Of a stretch of DNA of 8,724 nucleotides, positions 5,881-8,724 are shown piece after piece; positions within the stretch are counted from its first letter, which is position 1; each line of letters opens with the position of its first letter. The notes under the pieces are model-generated. The model worked only from the letters and a program-made list of their open reading frames with translations, ran no database searches and was not told the origin of the DNA. Location: assembly GCA_037969175.1 (NCBI GenBank), contig JBBKWX010000170.1, positions 1 through 8,724 on the forward strand. The letters are read 5' to 3'. The DNA comes from JBBKWX01 sp037969175. GTDB taxonomy: Bacteria; Bacteroidota; Bacteroidia; AKYH767-A; JBBKVM01. Position numbers and translations under genes: made by a program.

Positions 5881-5916
5881 CCGCAGATCGCGGGGATGAA
5901 GCAGATTGCGCAGATA
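5881..5916 (-). repeat. Inverted ATCCG-type run, copy 2
   Basis: Matches 1745-1780 at 35 of 36 positions. It is 144 bases upstream of, and in opposite orientation to, the run at 6061-6100, so the pair brackets the hairpin, box and 91-bp modules. Confidence 0.8.
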
Positions 5917-5921
5917 GCCTA

Positions 5922-5942
5922 GTGTCAGGCTACTCCTGACAC
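5922..5942 (+). repeat. GTGTCAGG hairpin module, possible terminator
   Basis: GTGTCAGG (5922-5929) pairs with CCTGACAC (5935-5942) around a five-base CTACT loop. It shares both arms with the palindrome at 2473-2496, and is likewise followed by ACAAT and an ACGAGATACGAA box. Confidence 0.6.
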
Positions 5943-5973
5943 AATGACGAATTACGAGATACGAAATCAATTA

Positions 5974-6064
5974 GAAATGGTAAATTAGAAATGTGGAGTT
6001 AGATTAGGAATGAAGAATGTGAAATTGGTTTGAGGTATGTCCATCAATTGGCACAAAAAAAATC
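5974..6064 (+). repeat. 91-bp intergenic repeat, copy B
   Basis: 80 of 91 positions identical to 2535-2625 with no gaps. Unlike copy A it runs straight into a well-preserved ATCCG run. Confidence 0.85.
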
Positions 6065-6100
6065 CGCGCTAATCCGCCTCATCCGTGTAATCCGCGTTCC
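6061..6100 (+). repeat. ATCCG-unit run, copy 2
   Basis: Four units (AATCCGCGCT, AATCCGCCTC, ATCCGTGTA, ATCCGCGTT) ending in CC; 36/40 identical to 1637-1676. Confidence 0.8.
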
Positions 6101-6160
6101 TAGCAAAAAAGCAAGAAGGAACTAAAATCGGCTAACCCTATTCAGGATGTACATCCAAAC

Positions 6161-6216
6161 ATTCGTATCTCGTCATTCGTAATTATAAATGAATTCGTAT
6201 CTCGTAATTCGTAATT
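6161..6216 (-). repeat. Tandem inverted ACGAGATACGAA boxes upstream of udk
   Basis: Two 24-base copies (6161-6184 and 6193-6216), differing at one position, lie head to tail with a 32-base period. Bases 6194-6212 (TTCGTATCTCGTAATTCGT) are the exact reverse complement of 5947-5965, a 19-bp perfect inverted repeat separated by 228 bases. Confidence 0.8.
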
Positions 6217-6257
6217 ATTTCCCCCTATTCTTCCTATCTTCGCATCAAAGCCCAACA

Positions 6258-6887
6258 ATGCTGGTAGTAGGTATAGCCGGTGGAACCGGATCAGGAAAAA
6301 CCACAGTAGTAAGGAAGATCATGCAATCTCTCAAAGAAGAGAATGTAGGTGTTATGCACCAGGATTCGTATTACCGCGACAGCAGCCATCTTCCTATGGA
6401 AGAGCGACAGCAGCTAAATTTTGATCATCCGGCTTCCATAGAATTTGAATTGATGGTGGAACATATCCGCCAATTGAGAAATGGAACTAATGTACAGGTG
6501 CCGGTCTACTCCTACCTCACATGTACCCGATCAAACGATTCTGTACCACTTACCCCTAAGGAGGTATTAATCGTAGAAGGTATTCTTATCCTTACCCATC
6601 CTGATCTCCGCGATATGTTCGATATGAAAGTATATGTGGATGCAGAAGCTGATGACAGGCTGATACGTGTGATCCGCAGGGACATTGTAGAAAGAGGAAG
6701 AGATGTAAACACAGTTCTGGAGCGTTATGAGAAAACGGTCAAACAAATGCATGATCAGTTTATTGAGCCTACAAAAAAATTTGCCGATATCATCGTTCCT
6801 CAAGGTGGCGAAAACAAAGTCGGGATAGGGGTTTTGACGTCTACTATACGCATGAACCTGACCCGATACAGTATTGGAAATGAATAA
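6258..6887 (+). CDS. udk: Uridine kinase (uridine/cytidine kinase)
   Basis: Cytoplasmic pyrimidine-salvage enzyme phosphorylating uridine and, in most family members, cytidine to the monophosphate with a purine NTP. The 209-aa protein has a P-loop GGTGSGKT at residues 8-15, the HQDSYY motif (34-39), NFDHP (54-58), PVYSYLTCTR (82-91), VEGIL (106-110), and the lid-type segment RDIVERGRD (141-149), then the FIEPTKKFADIIVPQGG tail (168-184). All are hallmarks of Udk, and the length is close to the 213 aa of E. coli Udk. Start: the frame is open back to an ATG at 6189, but that 23-residue extension is encoded by inverted repeat copies, so the ATG at 6258, giving MLVVGIAGGTGSGKTT, is chosen. The base-contacting His of E. 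coli and human enzymes (EHTR / SHSR) is Cys89 here. The M16 pair follows 78 bases later and may be co-transcribed. A TATCTTCG box at 6235-6242 may be its promoter. Confidence 0.94.
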   Translation: MLVVGIAGGTGSGKTTVVRKIMQSLKEENVGVMHQDSYYRDSSHLPMEERQQLNFDHPASIEFELMVEHIRQLRNGTNVQVPVYSYLTCTRSNDSVPLTPKEVLIVEGILILTHPDLRDMFDMKVYVDAEADDRLIRVIRRDIVERGRDVNTVLERYEKTVKQMHDQFIEPTKKFADIIVPQGGENKVGIGVLTSTIRMNLTRYSIGNE

Positions 6888-6965
6888 ATGATTCACCCTA
6901 TATGGGGGATTCAGAAAAATTTCCTATTTTTTATCATTGCAAACACATTAACCTAATCATATTTT

Positions 6966-8324
6966 ATGTCAATATCTAGATCGATCAAATTGCTGGCATG
7001 TTCAGCTCTGATCTGCAGTACAGCCTTTGCTGGTACTGAAGCAGAGAAAAAGATCCTGCCCTATCCTATCCACCAAAAGAAACTGGATAATGGACTGAAT
7101 GTAGTAACTGTCCCCTATGATAGCCCCGGACTTGCTGCCTTCTATATTGTAGTTCGTGTGGGTTCACGCGATGAAGTGGAAGCTGGAAAGACAGGTTTCG
7201 CTCACTTCTTCGAACACATGATGTTTCGCGGAACGGATAAGTATAACCGTGAACAATACAATGAAGTGCTAAAATCGATCGGGGCTTCAGCCAATGCAAA
7301 TACTTCTCTTGATCGTACGCTGTACCATATGACCGGTAATTCGGAACGTCTGGAGGCCATGTTTGAGATTGAAGCGGATCGTTTTCAGAATCTGAAATAT
7401 TCGGTTGCCGATTTCAAAACAGAGGCAGGAGCCGTAAAAGGTGAGTACACAAAAAACTATGCAAGTCCATACATGCAGATGTATGAATTGGTTCTGAATA
7501 CTGCTTTTGAAAAGCATACCTATAAGCACACCACCATGGGATTTTTTGATGATGTGGTAGATATGCCTAATCAGTATGAATATTCTCTTGAGTTCTTCGA
7601 TCGTTTTTATCGTCCTGAATATTCAACTATCATAGTTGTAGGAGATGTTACAGCTGATAAAGTGAATGCTTATGCTCAGAAATATTTTGGCAACTGGAAG
7701 CCGGGAAAATTTGTAAGTACAATTCCGGTTGAGCCTCCTCAAACTGAAACGAAATACGCACATCTTCAGGTTCCCAACTTCCCTCCTTATCTGCAATTAG
7801 CGTTTAAAGGTCCAGCTTTTTCGGATAAGGAAATTGACATGCCTGCATTAGATGTGTTGAATACCGTGCTTTTCAGCGATCGTTCAGCCTTATATAACAA
7901 GCTGGTGATCGATGAACAGAAATCACGCTTCCTGGGTGGCGGTGCTAGTGATTCAAGAGATCCAAATCTGATCAGTATTCAATCTTCATTGGTAAATGCA
8001 GATGATTTTAAATATGTAAAAACAGAAATTCTTGCTGCTATCGAGAAGATGAAGACTACTCCGGTGGATGCTAAAACTTTGGCTGAAACAAAATCCTTTT
8101 TGAAATATAGTTATGCTATGCGTATTGATAATCCGGATGATATAGCAAATTCGCTTTCTGCTTATACCTGGCTAACCGGTGATCCTGAAGGGGTGAATCG
8201 TTTGTATGCAATGTATGATAGAGTTACTGCTGAAGATCTGATGATGGTTGCAAAGAAATATTTTGTGACCACTGCCATGACCGTGGCAACCATCTCTGCA
8301 GCCGAAACTAGTCCACTTAAATAA
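6966..8324 (+). CDS. M16B-family zinc metallopeptidase, catalytic partner
   Basis: Exported peptidase of the insulinase/processing-peptidase (M16) family, expected to degrade or process peptides in the periplasm. The 452-aa protein has a signal peptide at 1-22 (LLACSALICSTAFA|GT). The inverted zinc site HFFEH is at H80, E83 and H84; E160 (VKGEY), about 75 residues on, fits the third zinc ligand, with E153 the accompanying conserved Glu. Residues about 40-190 are the M16 N-terminal domain and 213-395 the M16 C-terminal domain; RxxLYNKLV near 305-314 and RFLGGGAS (321-328) resemble the substrate-binding half. The length is usual for one half of a two-subunit M16B enzyme. The next gene begins 2-17 bases after the stop and encodes the zinc-less partner. 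A lipoprotein reading (C12) is unlikely because too few hydrophobic residues precede it. Substrate unknown. Confidence 0.93.
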   Translation: MSISRSIKLLACSALICSTAFAGTEAEKKILPYPIHQKKLDNGLNVVTVPYDSPGLAAFYIVVRVGSRDEVEAGKTGFAHFFEHMMFRGTDKYNREQYNEVLKSIGASANANTSLDRTLYHMTGNSERLEAMFEIEADRFQNLKYSVADFKTEAGAVKGEYTKNYASPYMQMYELVLNTAFEKHTYKHTTMGFFDDVVDMPNQYEYSLEFFDRFYRPEYSTIIVVGDVTADKVNAYAQKYFGNWKPGKFVSTIPVEPPQTETKYAHLQVPNFPPYLQLAFKGPAFSDKEIDMPALDVLNTVLFSDRSALYNKLVIDEQKSRFLGGGASDSRDPNLISIQSSLVNADDFKYVKTEILAAIEKMKTTPVDAKTLAETKSFLKYSYAMRIDNPDDIANSLSAYTWLTGDPEGVNRLYAMYDRVTAEDLMMVAKKYFVTTAMTVATISAAETSPLK

Positions 8325-8326
8325 TC

Positions 8327-8724
8327 ATGATCAAAATACTTATGAAAAGATATATATATATGCTTGCATCCATTATGATGTGTGCAAGCCCTATACTGGC
8401 GCAGGATTTCACAGAAGTGCCTCAGCCAAATTCACCTAAGATCGTTATTAAATTCATGTTCAAAAATGGTTCTGTTACAGATCCAAAGGGCAAAGAAGGT
8501 TTGACAAGTCTGGTTACTGATCTGATGATACAGGGCGGAACCGGAAACAAGTCAGCCAAGGATATTAAGAACACCAGCCAGCCTATGGCAGCATCTTATA
8601 ATGCAAGTACTGACAAGGAAGTTTCTGTATTCACTTTCGAAGTGCATAAGGATTTTCTGGAAGCCTTCTACCCTATCATCACCGGTTTGGTAACAAAACC
8701 TTCATTCTCTGAAGAAGATTTCAG
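8327..8724 (+). CDS. M16B-family non-catalytic partner (partial, C-terminus outside window)
   Basis: Second subunit of the M16 pair, cut by the right edge; 132 codons are visible without a stop. An N-terminal signal peptide ends at about residue 25 (YMLASIMMCASPILA|QD). The following segment (KIVIKFMFKNGSV...GKEGLTSLVTDLMIQGGT) aligns with the zinc-site region of the upstream gene, but the positions of His-x-x-Glu-His are Ser, Thr and Asp, so no metal site remains. In M16B enzymes the partner with a degenerate site helps form the chamber and bind substrate; a heterodimer with the upstream protein is inferred. The ATG at 8327 lies 2 bases after the upstream stop; the in-frame ATG at 8342 gives a more typical MKRYIY start and is an equally good choice. 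Tight spacing implies one transcript and probably coupled translation. Confidence 0.85.
   Translation, partial: MIKILMKRYIYMLASIMMCASPILAQDFTEVPQPNSPKIVIKFMFKNGSVTDPKGKEGLTSLVTDLMIQGGTGNKSAKDIKNTSQPMAASYNASTDKEVSVFTFEVHKDFLEAFYPIITGLVTKPSFSEEDF

Larger units (their letters stand above)
5862..6257. other. Non-coding 396-base gap carrying the fullest repeat cluster
   Basis: From left to right it holds an inverted ATCCG-type run (5881-5916), a GTGTCAGG hairpin (5922-5942), TGACGAATTACGAGATACGAA (5945-5965), the 91-bp repeat (5974-6064), an ATCCG run (6061-6100), the word GCTAACCCTAT (about 6131), which is shared with 1888-1898, and two inverted ACGAGATACGAA boxes in tandem (6161-6216). A TATCTTCG box at 6235-6242 could be the udk promoter. 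No gene is seen before 6258. Confidence 0.75.

Noticed and set aside
6061..6100. Possible CRISPR array
   Set aside because: The units are only 9-10 bp, imperfect and without spacers, and no cas gene is present.
6512..6896. Minus-strand frames within udk
   Set aside because: Shadows of the uridine kinase frame, which carries the P-loop and all family motifs.
6888..6965. Terminator between udk and the M16 gene (CCCTATATGGGGG near 6896)
   Set aside because: Only three or four pairable G:C positions and no T-run directly after; too weak to call.
6966..7031. Lipoprotein signal at C12 of the M16 peptidase
   Set aside because: Only a few hydrophobic residues precede the Cys; a signal peptidase I site after AFA (residue 22) fits better.

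Overview
The window reads as a chromosomal segment of a Bacteroidota (Bacteroidetes) bacterium. The evidence is two secreted proteins with type IX secretion (T9SS) type A C-terminal sorting domains, signal peptides that cleave before Gln (A|QP), a uridine kinase with the YSYLTCTR signature I recall from Bacteroides-type Udk, possible TAnnTTTG-like promoter boxes, and no purine-rich Shine-Dalgarno sequences before starts. No rRNA, tRNA, CRISPR array, transposase or phage gene is visible.

Layout. (1) Positions 1-1499 hold a divergent DNA-damage-response style pair: a Y-family DNA polymerase (DinB-like, minus strand, cut by the left edge) and a 268-aa HTH plus S24/LexA-type self-cleaving repressor. 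They share a 66-base intergenic region with a TGAC...GTCA palindrome over the dinB start. (2) 1998-2468 is an unrecognised 156-aa exported or membrane-anchored protein. (3) 2816-4462 (minus) is a secreted SBBP-type beta-propeller, apparently seven-bladed, with a T9SS tail. (4) 4863-5861 is a second secreted T9SS-tail protein with an unrecognised central region. (5) 6258-6887 is uridine kinase (udk). (6) 6966-8724 is a tandem pair of M16B zinc-peptidase-family proteins: the first has the HxxEH zinc site, the second (cut by the right edge) has lost it, the usual active/inactive partner arrangement.

The unexplained part is between the genes. Intergenic regions at 1500-1800, 2469-2650, 4620-4662 and 5880-6216 share a set of short repeat modules. 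In three places they appear in the same order: a hairpin just after a plus-strand gene, an ACGAGATACGAA box, in two places a 91-bp block (80/91 identical), a TCAATTG...ACAAAA box, and (clearly in two) a run of 9-10-bp ATCCGYG-type units. Inverted copies of the ATCCG run and of the ACGAGATACGAA box also occur, one set abutting udk and generating a false N-terminal extension of that frame. No coding sequence accounts for these modules. They look like a non-coding dispersed repeat family and are the best candidate here for something undescribed.

Functionally the genes are not one operon. The dinB/repressor pair is a plausible self-contained regulon. The two T9SS cargo genes are divergent from each other across a 400-base gap. 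The M16 pair is almost certainly co-transcribed (2-17 bases apart) and may follow udk, 78 bases upstream.
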